Shown piece after piece: positions 1 to 9,507 of a stretch of 64,000 nucleotides of DNA. The notes below the pieces were generated by a model. The model saw only the letters and a list, made by a program, of their open reading frames with translations. It was not told the DNA's origin and made no database searches. Source of the DNA: CAVUPF01 sp963743285 (GTDB lineage Bacteria > Actinomycetota > Thermoleophilia > Solirubrobacterales > 70-9); the NCBI GenBank assembly GCA_963743285.1, contig CAVUPF010000010.1:17336-81335 (forward strand), read 5' to 3'. A program made the translations under genes and the position numbers. How positions within the stretch are numbered: the stretch's first letter is position 1; each line of letters opens with the position of its first letter.

Positions 1-209
1 TCTTGCGCAACCCCGAGCGCTACGGCAGGCTCGGTGGGCGCATGCCCCACGGGGTGCTGCTCTCGGGCGCGCCCGGTACCGGCAAGACGCTGCTCGCCCG
101 GGCGGTAGCGGGGGAGGCGCACGCGGCGTTCTTTTCGATCTCGGCATCGGAGTTCATCGAGGCGATCGTCGGCGTCGGCGCCTCGCGCGTGCGTGATCTG
201 TTCGCTAAG
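1..209 (+). pseudogene. ftsH: FtsH-type AAA+ zinc protease, 5' part (cut by window edge and by IS)
   Basis: This is the start of the AAA+ module of an FtsH-like membrane protease. It shows the Walker A motif SGAPGTGKT and the conserved helix ending VRDLFAK. The membrane-anchored N-terminus lies before the window. The reading frame runs into an insertion sequence and stops at a TAA formed by the element's end. Joining base 209 to base 1167 restores VRDLFAKAKEAEPAIIF, which matches the FtsH family. The gene is therefore interrupted rather than naturally short. FtsH normally degrades membrane and regulatory proteins in an ATP-dependent way. Confidence 0.9.
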
Positions 210-1162
210 TAACTATCCGAAAACCCCCGGCGCCGGCAGGACTTATGTCCCCTTGAGCTGAAACGGCAAGGCACAACCCTCGCGAAAGGAGAGTGCCTTG
301 CCGGTCCCCGACATTACCCCTGGACCCCCCCTGCCGACGATCTGGGAGCTCCCCGAGAAGCTCTGGGAGCGGATCGAGCCGATCCTCGCCCGCCACTATC
401 CGCCTGCTCCCACCGGCCGCCCCCGCGCCGACTTGCGGATCATGCTCGAGGGGGTCGTCCATCGGATGCGCTCGGGGTGCCAGTGGGAGCGGCTGCCGGA
501 GCGCTTCGGCCCCACCTCGACCCTGCACGGCTGGTTCCAGAGCTTCGTCGCCGACGGCGTCCTGGAGGAGATCTGGGCCGTGCTGGTGGGGGAGTGCGAT
601 GAGCTGGGCGCGGTGCTCTGGGAGTGGCAGGCCGCCGACGGGGTGATGGGCAAGAGCCGCTTCTGCGGAGATAAGAGAGGCCCCAATCCCACCGACAGAG
701 CCAAGATGGGGACCAAGAAGCACCTGCTCGTCGAGGGGGGCGGTGGGCCGCTGGGGGTCGTGATCGAGTGCGCTAACCGAAACGACCACAAGCTCTTGGA
801 GGAGACGATCGAGGCTGTCGTGATCGAGCGCCCCGACCCCGAGGAGGTAGGGCAGCACCTCTGCCTCGATAAGGCATATGACAATCCGACCGGCGAGGGC
901 GTCTGCGAAGCCGCCGGCTACCTGCCCCACATCCGCCGCATCGGCGAGGAGAAGCTCGATGCGGGTGGCGAGAAGGCCCACCCAGCCCGCCGTTGGGTGG
1001 TCGAGCGCACGATCGCCTGGCTGCAGCGCTGCCGGGCGCTGCTCATTCGCTACGACAAGAAGGCCGAGAACTATCTCGGGCTGATCCAGCTCGCCTGCGC
1101 GCTGCTTTGGTGGCGCCGGCTCGACCGACTCCATCGTCCAGGGGGAGTTCTCGGATAGTTAC
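209..1162. mobile_element. IS5-type insertion sequence inside ftsH
   Basis: The ends are perfect 12-bp inverted repeats, GTAACTATCCGA at 209-220 and its complement at 1151-1162. Homology extends imperfectly to about 20 bp. The element is flanked by a direct repeat CTAAG (205-209 and 1162-1166). Because the ends are G...C, this can also be read as a 3-bp TAA target duplication, which fits IS5-family subgroups that duplicate TNA. The single transposase gene fills it. Element plus one duplication is 957 bp, a multiple of three, so precise excision restores ftsH. Confidence 0.9.
298..1158 (+). CDS. IS5-family DDE transposase
   Basis: This 286-aa protein has the layout of IS5-family transposases: an N-terminal helical DUF4096-like domain (LWERIEPILAR, CQWERLPERFG) followed by a DDE catalytic domain. 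Candidate catalytic residues are the Asp in ADGVMGKS, the Asp in LDKAYD and the Glu in VVERTIAWL. The start is a TTG preceded by AAAGGAGAG, a good ribosome binding site. The frame is intact from end to end, so the enzyme may be functional and the insertion recent. It has no frameshift, unlike the host ftsH gene. Confidence 0.92.
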   Translation: MPVPDITPGPPLPTIWELPEKLWERIEPILARHYPPAPTGRPRADLRIMLEGVVHRMRSGCQWERLPERFGPTSTLHGWFQSFVADGVLEEIWAVLVGECDELGAVLWEWQAADGVMGKSRFCGDKRGPNPTDRAKMGTKKHLLVEGGGGPLGVVIECANRNDHKLLEETIEAVVIERPDPEEVGQHLCLDKAYDNPTGEGVCEAAGYLPHIRRIGEEKLDAGGEKAHPARRWVVERTIAWLQRCRALLIRYDKKAENYLGLIQLACALLWWRRLDRLHRPGGVLG

Positions 1163-1166
1163 TAAG

Positions 1167-2256
<1,090 letters not shown>

Positions 2257-2311
2257 TCTGACGGCAGACGAGTTGAGCGCCTGGGCGCGGTGAGACTGGG
2301 CAACCCGAGCT

Positions 2312-3118
2312 TCAGCTCACCGTGTAGCGCACCGGCACCTCACGCTCGGACTGCTTGGGCGGGCGCTTGTACTTACGGCGCTGGCGGGGCGGGAGCTTCA
2401 CCCTCATGGTCTTGTCGGGGTGCTCGTAGGGGATCAGCGAGAGCAAGTGACTGATGAGGTTCAGCCTGGCCGTGCGCTTGTCGTCGGCCTCGACCACATA
2501 CCACGGGCTGTGGTCAGTGTCGGTGCGGGCGAACATGCGGTCCTTTGCCTCGGCATAGTCCACCCAGCGCGCCCGGGCCTGCAGGTCGGTCGGGCTGAAC
2601 TTCCAGCGCTTGCGCGGATCGGCCAGGCGCTTCTCAAAACGGCGCTCCTGCTCCTCATCTGAGACCGACAGCCAATACTTTATGAGCGTGATCCCTTCGT
2701 TTTGCAGCGACTGCTCAAACTTCGGGCAGAAGCGCAGGAACTCCTCGTACTGCTCAGGCGTGCAGTAGTCCATGACGTGCTCCACCCCGGCGCGGTTGTA
2801 CCAGCTGCGATTGAACAGCGCGATCTCTCCGGCCGGTGGCAGATGAGTCGCGTAACGCGCGAAGTACCACTGCGTGCGCTCGCGCACGTCGGGAGCGGAC
2901 AGCGCCACGATGCGACAGCTGCGCGGGTTCAGGTAGGCAGTGATCCGCTTGATCGCACCGTCCTTACCTGCCGTGTCGCGCCCCTCGAACAGCACCACCA
3001 GCCGGCGGCGCTCGGCGACGATCCACTCCTGCATGTAGACCAGCTCGGCCTGTAGGCGCAGCAGCTCCTTGTCGTACTGCTTGCTGGTCAACCGCAGAGG
3101 AGACGCCACGGATCGCAT
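2312..3118 (-). CDS. ppk2: Polyphosphate kinase 2 (PPK2)
   Basis: PPK2 enzymes transfer phosphate between polyphosphate and nucleotides in the cytosol; the preferred direction and base depend on the class. At 268 aa the length fits a single-domain PPK2. Visible motifs are the Walker A loop FEGRDTAGKDG, the lid and catalytic segment FNRSWYNRAGVEHV, and the conserved KYWLSVSDEEQ region followed by KRWKFSPTDLQARARW. The C-terminus is basic (RQRRKYKRPPKQ). It stands convergent to ftsH and apart from the cupin gene upstream. Link to energy-limited survival is inferred from the wider region. Confidence 0.93.
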   Translation of the reverse strand: MRSVASPLRLTSKQYDKELLRLQAELVYMQEWIVAERRRLVVLFEGRDTAGKDGAIKRITAYLNPRSCRIVALSAPDVRERTQWYFARYATHLPPAGEIALFNRSWYNRAGVEHVMDYCTPEQYEEFLRFCPKFEQSLQNEGITLIKYWLSVSDEEQERRFEKRLADPRKRWKFSPTDLQARARWVDYAEAKDRMFARTDTDHSPWYVVEADDKRTARLNLISHLLSLIPYEHPDKTMRVKLPPRQRRKYKRPPKQSEREVPVRYTVS

Positions 3119-3197
3119 CCTCGCACTTCTGAGCTCGGCTGGCCGGCGTGGGAGTTGCCGACGGGTTAGGTGAGCGAGTGGGTGGCGGCGGAAGCCT

Positions 3198-3575
3198 TCA
3201 CCCTGGGCGCTTGGCCGCGTGGCGGCGGGCGTAGAGCTTCTCCCGAATAGTCATCGCCCCGGGATGGCCGTCGCCGGGCCAGGGAGTCAACAGCAGCAGT
3301 AGGCGAACCCAGGAGGGCGCAACAATCTCGTGCCGCTCCGCGGGAGCAAACTCAACGAAGAGCCCTGCGCCGCCAGTCACGCTACCCCCGGCAGCAGTCG
3401 TGACCTCGACCTCGCCGTCGAGCACGAGTAGCCACGCGCGCTCGTGTACCTCGTGGTCGCCGAGGCTCTCACCGGCTGCCAAATCAAGCACGATCGCGCG
3501 TGCGGCATCGCTCGAAGAGAGGATCTCTGGTAGCCGAGGCTTGAGATCAAGCGCTCTGAGGTCCCAGCTGTTCAC
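3198..3575 (-). CDS. Cupin-domain small protein
   Basis: This 125-aa protein is a single small beta-barrel of cupin type. The segment AAGESLGDHEVHERAWLLVL gives the first cupin motif with two His and one Glu as likely metal ligands, and FAPAERHEIVAPS the second, with another His. Such small cupins are binding or sensing proteins or simple dioxygenases; no substrate can be read from the sequence. The C-terminus is basic (KLYARRHAAKRPG). It is transcribed towards ppk2 with about 80 bp between them, so co-transcription is possible. Confidence 0.75.
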   Translation of the reverse strand: MNSWDLRALDLKPRLPEILSSSDAARAIVLDLAAGESLGDHEVHERAWLLVLDGEVEVTTAAGGSVTGGAGLFVEFAPAERHEIVAPSWVRLLLLLTPWPGDGHPGAMTIREKLYARRHAAKRPG

Positions 3576-3995
3576 GGTGCCTCCTTCCGATTCTCCGTCG
3601 TAGTCCTCCGATTAGGCTATCCGCATTTTCGCAAGGTCTCCGGCCCAACCGGGCCCGAGCCAGGTCCCGTCTAACCAGCAACACCCACGCTTTACCCCGC
3701 CTAACGTCGTCCTGACAGGCGATGGTCAGTGGGGCTCGATCCGCAAAGCCCCGCGAGGGCACCGCGACGCTTGCCTGACGACCTCGCCATGCTCCGCGGC
3801 AGACGGACGACGCGCTACCGCAGAAGTGGCGAGCTGGGTCGCGTGAACCATAGACGGATGGAAGCTCCAGCATCGGCGTTCGCCATCGCCGCCTCCTTCC
3901 TACTAGCTTCTCCATCCTGCCGATTATCACGCGGGAGGCGGCGTGCCGGTAAGCGACGCTCGATAAATGCCGATCAAGCAAGTGGTTTGTCGTGC
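3576..3995. other. Intergenic stretch, no supported gene
   Basis: Open frames exist on both strands, but none has a recognisable domain or convincing start, and their composition (Arg-rich, repeated RR) is typical of antisense GC-rich reading. The stretch probably contains the promoter of the cupin gene. I see no hairpin or repeat that stands out. Confidence 0.5.
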
Positions 3996-5438
3996 TCAGC
4001 ACGTACTGTCGCTGGCAGATTCTGAGAATGTTGTGCCCTCACCCGCGCCCGTGGAGGGGTGGCGATGCACGGTGATGCAGCCCACCACGACAGCTACCGC
4101 CACGATCGCCAGTGCAACGTAGGGGAACTCGCTGTAGGGCGCTGGCTGCCCCGGCTTGCAGAGCTCTACGAACGGGACGATCAGGGTCAGTGCCCCGAGA
4201 ACCGGGATGGCTACATGTCGAAGGGGTGAAAACGACTGTCGGTGCCGGCGCCACATGAAGACCGGAAGAGCAAGCGTCGTCAGGAAATAGACGAACAGGA
4301 TCACGATCGTGCCCATTGTCGAGCACTCGGCATAGAGGCCGACGGGATTCATTGATCCCGTGTCTAGACCGACGAGGTGGGACACCCACCAGACCCCGAC
4401 GATCCCGAGTCCAACTCCAGCCATGCCCAGCAAAGCATTGACAGGCGCGTTGGCCGGAGGACGAATATGACCGAACCATCCCGGGAGGAGTCCCGATCTG
4501 CCGCCGTCGAAGAGCATTCGCGCCTGGGAGTTTGCGGCGGCGACCAAGGTGGCGAGCACGGAGACGATTCCAGCGACCCATGCCAAGACGGCTGCTCCGC
4601 CGAGATATTTGTCTGCCACGGTCAAGAACGGGACCGATGAACGACCGATGGATGAGACGTCGTAGTTGAAGCCGGTGACGGTGGCATAGGCGAAGAAGAC
4701 AAAGAGGGCGGCGCCGATCGCAATCGATAGGTAAAGGGCCCTCGGCACGGTGCGCCTCGGATTCCGACACTCCTCGGCGAGCGCCGGGCCGTTCTCCCAT
4801 CCGATGAACATGTATAGGGCGAGCGGGAAGCCTGCCGAAAGACCAGCCAGACCACCGCTGAGGTGTGACCAGGAGAACGGTATGGCCGAAAGATGGGCGC
4901 GCTCGTCGACAAGAACAATGACGCAAACGATCAGCATGATCGCAACCTGCACGAGGACAGCCAAGCCCACAGCTGTGGTAGAAAGCCTGACGCCGCGCAC
5001 CGCCAGCCAGATGGCACCGACAGTGAACACGACGGTAAGTGGCTCCCAAGGGGGGCTCCACGACGTGTAGTGGGTGAGGGTCATCGCGACCATGCCGCCC
5101 GACATGGTGAACACCCCCGCGATGGCCACGCTGTAGCCCACAGCGACCAAGAAGGCTGTGGCGACCCCGGCCCTCGGCCCCAGTGAGGTCTCGACGTAGG
5201 TGATGAAGCTACCCGCCGAGGGCTCCGCTTTGGTGAACTCGGCCACCGTGTAGGCGAGCAGGACGACGGCCACGCCCGCGGCGAGGATCGTCAACGGGGC
5301 AGCGACGCCGGCGGTGACAGCGATTACCCCGAAGGCGAAGTAGAAGTCGATACCTGGCCCGATGTTGGCGACAGTTGACGCCGTCACGTCCGCCGTTCCC
5401 AGCTGACCGGCTTTCAGGTGCTCTCCGCTCTGGCTCAC
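3996..5438 (-). CDS. APC-family amino-acid permease
   Basis: At 480 aa with about twelve hydrophobic segments, this is a secondary transporter of the amino acid-polyamine-organocation superfamily. The first helix region carries the unwound substrate-binding pattern (ANIGPGIDFYFAFG), and FTKAEPSAGSFITYVETSLGP corresponds to the conserved loop after helix 2. MFIGWENGPALAEECRNPRRTVPRAL is the typical segment preceding helix 7. It would import an amino acid or amine by proton or sodium symport; the substrate is not predictable. No operon partner is evident. Confidence 0.9.
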   Translation of the reverse strand: MSQSGEHLKAGQLGTADVTASTVANIGPGIDFYFAFGVIAVTAGVAAPLTILAAGVAVVLLAYTVAEFTKAEPSAGSFITYVETSLGPRAGVATAFLVAVGYSVAIAGVFTMSGGMVAMTLTHYTSWSPPWEPLTVVFTVGAIWLAVRGVRLSTTAVGLAVLVQVAIMLIVCVIVLVDERAHLSAIPFSWSHLSGGLAGLSAGFPLALYMFIGWENGPALAEECRNPRRTVPRALYLSIAIGAALFVFFAYATVTGFNYDVSSIGRSSVPFLTVADKYLGGAAVLAWVAGIVSVLATLVAAANSQARMLFDGGRSGLLPGWFGHIRPPANAPVNALLGMAGVGLGIVGVWWVSHLVGLDTGSMNPVGLYAECSTMGTIVILFVYFLTTLALPVFMWRRHRQSFSPLRHVAIPVLGALTLIVPFVELCKPGQPAPYSEFPYVALAIVAVAVVVGCITVHRHPSTGAGEGTTFSESASDSTC

Positions 5439-5627
5439 TGGACGCCCTTCGGCTGGCTGTTGGTTGTCACCGAGGGATCGAGATCGAGTTGCAGGAGCTG
5501 CGTAGCCATTTCAGGTCCTTCGGTATGCCGTAGCACTGTTACTGAAGAGCCGCTCTAGACTTGAAGGTCCATTACGGGTGAGATGACCGTGGTGAAGACC
5601 GGTACTGGTAGTCCCACCCCTCGATCG

Positions 5628-6116
5628 TCACCGTCCACCAGTTGTCATCCATCGTCTCCACCGCGACGGATGGTCAGTATGGTCGTGCGCTACTGCTGCT
5701 GCGGCCGTCGATTCTCTCTCACGGTTCTGCGCAAAGAGCCTCTTGACCTCCGCAGTGACCCGTACTTTGACGCGATCCACAGCCATGACCTTTCGGCCAT
5801 CAATACTCAAGGTAGTATTCATGCCAAGGCGAGAGAGGAACAGCCAGGCGATCACAGCGTCCCGCTCGAATTCTCCAGCGCATATGCTGAGATTGACGAC
5901 CGGGTCGAGTGGCAACGCTGACGCCTGTTCCTTAAACTCCGCGAGCGTCAGGTGCTTGAACTCTTTGTCGTCATAGGTGACGCTGATGGAAACCTGAGTG
6001 CTTTCGGTGACCTCCCTGACTTGTTCGCCCATGTATGAAGCAAAATCAGCAACCTCATCCATCGAGGTGAATGGCCATCCCTCCCATTCGGTTTTATGCT
6101 TGTGAGCCGGATCCAT
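5628..6116 (-). CDS. Hypothetical protein, 162 aa
   Basis: I do not recognise this family. The protein begins MDPAHKHKTEWEGWPF and has a balanced, soluble composition with alternating beta-type stretches (QVSISVTYDDKEF, TTLSIDGRKVMAVDRVKVRV). Its C-terminus is His- and Arg-rich (HDHTDHPSRWRRW) and looks degraded. There are no membrane segments or cysteine clusters. It could be the intact N-terminal domain of a longer protein whose 3' part is lost. Coding potential is moderate; no antisense frame is better. Confidence 0.5.
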   Translation of the reverse strand: MDPAHKHKTEWEGWPFTSMDEVADFASYMGEQVREVTESTQVSISVTYDDKEFKHLTLAEFKEQASALPLDPVVNLSICAGEFERDAVIAWLFLSRLGMNTTLSIDGRKVMAVDRVKVRVTAEVKRLFAQNRERESTAAAAVAHDHTDHPSRWRRWMTTGGR

Positions 6117-6317
6117 GCGCCGTGCAGCTTAAGGCCCAGGCTGACACGGCACGTGAGCGCCCCGAGCGAAACCCGTCCAGCAGTCCCGAGCTAGGCGAGT
6201 CGACGTTGACCGCTGGGGTCAAGCGGCACAACAGTCTCACCCCGGCGACCGGTCAGTCATTTCCCTACAGCGTGGACTCACTGGCGGAACTGGCTCGGGG
6301 CCTTGGAGAGCACTCGC

Positions 6318-6410
6318 CGGCCTTACGGGAGGCGGTCGGGCCACATGTAGAGCGGTTGGCTCGGGAGTGCTCTTAGGGCACCGGATCATCCGACGCCGTT
6401 GACGCGGAGT
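6318..6410. repeat. Degenerate direct repeat, copy 1
   Basis: Shares about 90 bp of imperfect identity with 7369-7460, including GAGCGGTTGGCTCGGGAG and CCGGATCATCCGACGCCG. In the best frame both copies read like the same decayed coding tail (ERLAREL... PDHPTPLTR). The DUF4386-like gene lies between the copies. Confidence 0.65.
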
Positions 6411-6502
6411 AAGCGAAGGGGCGGCGCTGTTGCGGCGGCCTCCAAGTCCTTCGATGGTCGCAAGGCCGCATCTCGGATTTGACCATTCTTGGAGTTCTGG
6501 CC

Positions 6503-7207
6503 TCACTGCGCGGTAGCGGAGATCGAGTTTTCACGTCTCAGCAAGATGACACTGCTCACCAGAACAAAGACCAGGAGGAGCAAGAACCCGATGAGGTCGA
6601 GGACTAGCCCGAACGAGGCGATGACGCCGCCGAGGCCGAATCCCTGAAGGAAGAGCATGTTCCCGGCGAGGATCGACACCCAGCCGAGCCAGCGCGGTAA
6701 GACTCCGCTCCTCAGCACAAGCGCGCCTGTTGCGAAAGCAAACAGGCTGCCGAAGACATCGCCAACGCTCTCCAGCGCGAACGTCATCAGGTACAGCGCG
6801 TAGGACACGCCCGGGTCGTGTTGGGCACCGTATGAGGCGAGCTTTGCTCCAACCAATCCGGTGATACCGATGTCGCTGACGGCATGCAAGGTAACGAAGA
6901 GCACTCCGCCAACCAGCACCAGTGAACCAAGGGCCCGCGTGCGATCGGTGTCCCTGCGCAGCAGGTTGTGCAGCGCGCTCAGGTAGATCACGAACATGAC
7001 CGCATAGACGACGGACAGGCATGCGATCACGATCAGCCGCGTTTCGTGGGCGTGAAGACCGTTAGCGATCTTCGCCGCCGAATCGTTCTGGCTCAGTTCG
7101 ACCCCAACGGCGACTACGATCTCGGCTATCAGCGCAACTACGAACAGGATCCCCGCGACCCAGGCGTACCGCTCCCATGCGCTAGGCGGCTTCGCGGCTA
7201 TCACCAT
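6503..7207 (-). CDS. DUF4386-like integral membrane protein
   Basis: This 234-aa protein has six hydrophobic segments, starting after a short N-terminal cytosolic piece (SAWERYAWVAGILFVVALIAEIV). Conserved family features are YLSALHNLLRR after the second helix and LPRWLGWVSILAGNMLF near the end. DUF4386-type proteins are common in actinobacteria and have no assigned function. The gene stands alone, bracketed by two copies of a decayed repeat, which may mark past insertion or duplication. Confidence 0.75.
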   Translation of the reverse strand: MVIAAKPPSAWERYAWVAGILFVVALIAEIVVAVGVELSQNDSAAKIANGLHAHETRLIVIACLSVVYAVMFVIYLSALHNLLRRDTDRTRALGSLVLVGGVLFVTLHAVSDIGITGLVGAKLASYGAQHDPGVSYALYLMTFALESVGDVFGSLFAFATGALVLRSGVLPRWLGWVSILAGNMLFLQGFGLGGVIASFGLVLDLIGFLLLLVFVLVSSVILLRRENSISATAQ

Positions 7208-7368
7208 CCCATCCTATGGCGTGCCATAAATGACGCGGCCCGTCGCCGATCGGATCGCTTTCGAGTCGCTTCGGGATCGCGAGTTCAGCCGCGGAGAGGT
7301 CGTCGAGACTCGCAAGGGCGTTTGCAGGCTGGGGGCTGACCTGGCGCGGGAGCTGGACCACCATTCGG

Positions 7369-7460
7369 GGGCCTTACGGGGGCGGTTGGCCGCACGCCGG
7401 AGCGGTTGGCTCGGGAGCTTCTGAAGGAGCCGGATCATCCGACGCCGCTTACGCGTTAGC
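7369..7460. repeat. Degenerate direct repeat, copy 2
   Basis: Second copy of the decayed coding-like repeat seen at 6318-6410. Here the readable tail is ERLARELLKEPDHPTPLTR followed by TAG. The copies lie 1.05 kb apart on either side of the DUF4386-like gene. Confidence 0.65.
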
Positions 7461-7683
7461 GGCGCTGTGGCAGCAAAGTCTGATGCCCTGCGTTACTGCC
7501 CCGGCTTGCGCTCATCTTCGATGCGCTCCACACGCATGCCAAGTCCGATACAGGCACGCCGAGCACAGCAGCGATTCGTGGCACCGTGCGCCACATCTTG
7601 AGCCCGAGCTAGACCCCCATCCCCTCGCCCCACAACTGGGGATCAGGCTCAGAGACAGCTTTTGGACCGTGCTGGCTATCTAG

Positions 7684-7917
7684 GGTCGGCTTATCGAAAA
7701 TGCTGAAGATCAGCGGTACTGCTACGTCATCACGCAGCAAACAGCGCGGGCAGTGTTCGATTGCTGCGGCACGGATCGGGCTGAAGCTGCTGCCGCAGCG
7801 CTCCTGACGGCGACCGAGCGCTATCTGCACTCCAAGCCCCGGCCGACGGACGCAGCGATGCTGACCGCGATCTTCGCCCAGCGCGAGGACGCGGGGCAGC
7901 TGGCGCTTGCGGCCTAA
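7684..7917 (+). pseudogene. Remnant coding frame of unknown family
   Basis: A 77-codon open frame ends in TAA at 7915 and is closed upstream by TAG at 7681, with no good ATG or Shine-Dalgarno. The product (QRYCYVITQQTARAVFDCC, then an Ala-rich helix and IFAQREDAGQLALAA) has protein-like composition but no domain I recognise. It probably is the 3' end of a lost gene. The rest of 7208-8049 has no supported gene. Confidence 0.35.
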
Positions 7918-8049
7918 AGCTCAGTCGAGACGACCGTAGGCGCTCTACGCTGGAAAACCAAAGCGCGCACCCTTCGAGCTGTTCAAAAGGGTCTTCCACC
8001 GGCGCACTGACCCTTCCAGAGGTCGAGGTGGTGGCGATGCCGGGCGCAA

Positions 8050-8079
8050 CACGAAAGGCCCGCATGCGGGCCTTTCGTG
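8050..8079. terminator. Perfect 30-bp palindrome, terminator-like
   Basis: The stretch reads CACGAAAGGCCCGC followed by AT and then the complement GCGGGCCTTTCGTG, a full palindrome able to form a strong hairpin. It sits 31 bp beyond the stop of the minus-strand CPBP gene, the right place for a terminator. There is no clear U-tract on the minus strand. Confidence 0.6.
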
Positions 8080-8110
8080 AGGAGCGGGCGTGGATTTCAA
8101 AGGACCAAGC

Positions 8111-8966
8111 TCACCCTTTGAGCACCAAAGACAGCGTGAGCGCAAAGAACACGACACTCTGCGCGCTATGCACGGCGATGCCGACGAGGGCGCTGCGGTA
8201 GCGCTTAGAGGGATAGGCGAGGATGAACGTGTCGAGCAGCGCCTCCGGGATGATCCACGGCTCGTGCAGGTGGTAGACCGCGAATAACACGCCGTTTGCG
8301 AGCCAGTCCCCACGTCCGAACACGCCGTTCATCCGGGGGAGCAAGAACCCGCGGAATAGCAGCTCCTCGCCCAGCACCGTGTTGAAGACCAGCAACGTCA
8401 CGATAATCGCGAACCAGCCCCACCCTCCTGACAGCAGGGCGTGTCCGGCGTTCGAATTAACGAATTCGCCGAGGTCGCGGGCCGCGGCATGGGGTATTGC
8501 CGGTACCAGCGTCGCGACGACTTCGGCGAGGATCAGGGGGATGACGATGAGCCAGAGCGCGGCCTCCGCGCCGCCCGGTGCGCGGACGACGCGGCGCACG
8601 CAGCCACAGCGCGTCTTGCAGGACAGCCCAGCGCAGCGTTCCCTGCTCACGCCAGACGAGGCCCAGCACCAGCACGAACTGCCAGACCAGCCCGGCGGTC
8701 AGCGTGATCAGTAGGGCGCGGGACAGCGCACCTGGGCCGCTGAGGTGTTCGGCGAGCAGCGGCGCGGCTACCCAGGCCAGCAGTCCCATCGGAATCGCAG
8801 CTGCGGCCCAGACGGCAATGATGCCGAGCAGTCCCAGCTGGGGCAATGAATGCTCGTCGCCAGGGCGGGCAGGCTGAGCCCCCCGGATCCTCGAGGGCCG
8901 GCGGGTGGCCGAAGCCGAACTTCGATCTATGGTTGCGGCGCCGGTAGCAAAGCTTTTGACTCTCAT
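8111..8966 (-). pseudogene. CPBP-family intramembrane metalloprotease, frameshifted
   Basis: The two halves lie in different frames. The N-terminal half (start 8966) has two hydrophobic helices and reads to WLRAPRRPRTGRRGG. The C-terminal half resumes as ALWLIVIPLILAEVV and carries the CPBP (Abi/CAAX-like) motifs EELLFRGFLLPRM, the His motif in YHLHEPW and a final His (IAVHSAQSVVFF). A net one-base shift near 8556-8575 separates them. If real, the gene is dead; if a sequencing error, it is a normal 280-aa protein. Members of this family act as membrane proteases or in bacteriocin immunity. Confidence 0.82.
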
Positions 8967-9150
8967 CTCGATCCTCCTTGGGAATGGATTTCAGACATGG
9001 CTCCAGGCTCTCAGCGGCCGGCCCTCCAAACCATGTGGCTGGCAGGCGTCCGGGAGGTTCGGCTGGAGGCCGACGAGGGTGCGGTTAACCGCCCGAGCGG
9101 TACGGTCAGCCGTATGGATCTGCACCAGGGCATGGGCGAGACTCACGCCT

Positions 9151-9507
9151 ATGGGGAAAACCGTTCTGATCGTCGATGACCATCCGAGCTTCCGCGCCAG
9201 CGCCCGGCGCCTGCTCGAGGCCGGCGGCTACAAGGTCCTCGGGGAGGCCGAGGACGGTGTCGCCGCCCTGGCGGCCGCTCAGCGGCTGCGCCCGGATCTC
9301 GTCTTGCTCGACGTGCGGTTGCCCGACATCGATGGGTTCGAGGTCACGAGGCGCCTGCTCGACGCGAACGGCCCGACCCCGCAGATCGTGCTCACCTCCA
9401 GCCATGACTCCTTCGATCTGGGCGAGGCGATCGGCGCCAGCGGCGCGTGCGGGTTCGTCGCCAAGAGCGAGCTGAGCGCGGAGGCGATCTCTTTACTCAT
9501 CCGATGA
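9151..9507 (+). CDS. Stand-alone response-regulator receiver domain
   Basis: The 118-aa product is only a CheY-like receiver with no output domain. It shows the acidic pair in VLIVDDHPSF, the phospho-acceptor Asp in LVLLDVRLPDIDGF, the Thr/Ser in VLTSSHD and the Lys in FVAKSEL. The ATG at 9151 was chosen because the receiver fold begins directly after it; longer frames upstream have no domain. Its stop overlaps the start of the next gene (ATGA at 9504-9507), so it is translationally coupled to the histidine kinase and probably modulates that pathway. Confidence 0.85.
   Translation: MGKTVLIVDDHPSFRASARRLLEAGGYKVLGEAEDGVAALAAAQRLRPDLVLLDVRLPDIDGFEVTRRLLDANGPTPQIVLTSSHDSFDLGEAIGASGACGFVAKSELSAEAISLLIR

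Noticed and set aside
6071..6376. Plus-strand frame of 101 codons
   Set aside because: It overlaps the 5' end of the 162-aa gene on the other strand, has no ribosome site and its end lies in the decayed repeat; no domain.
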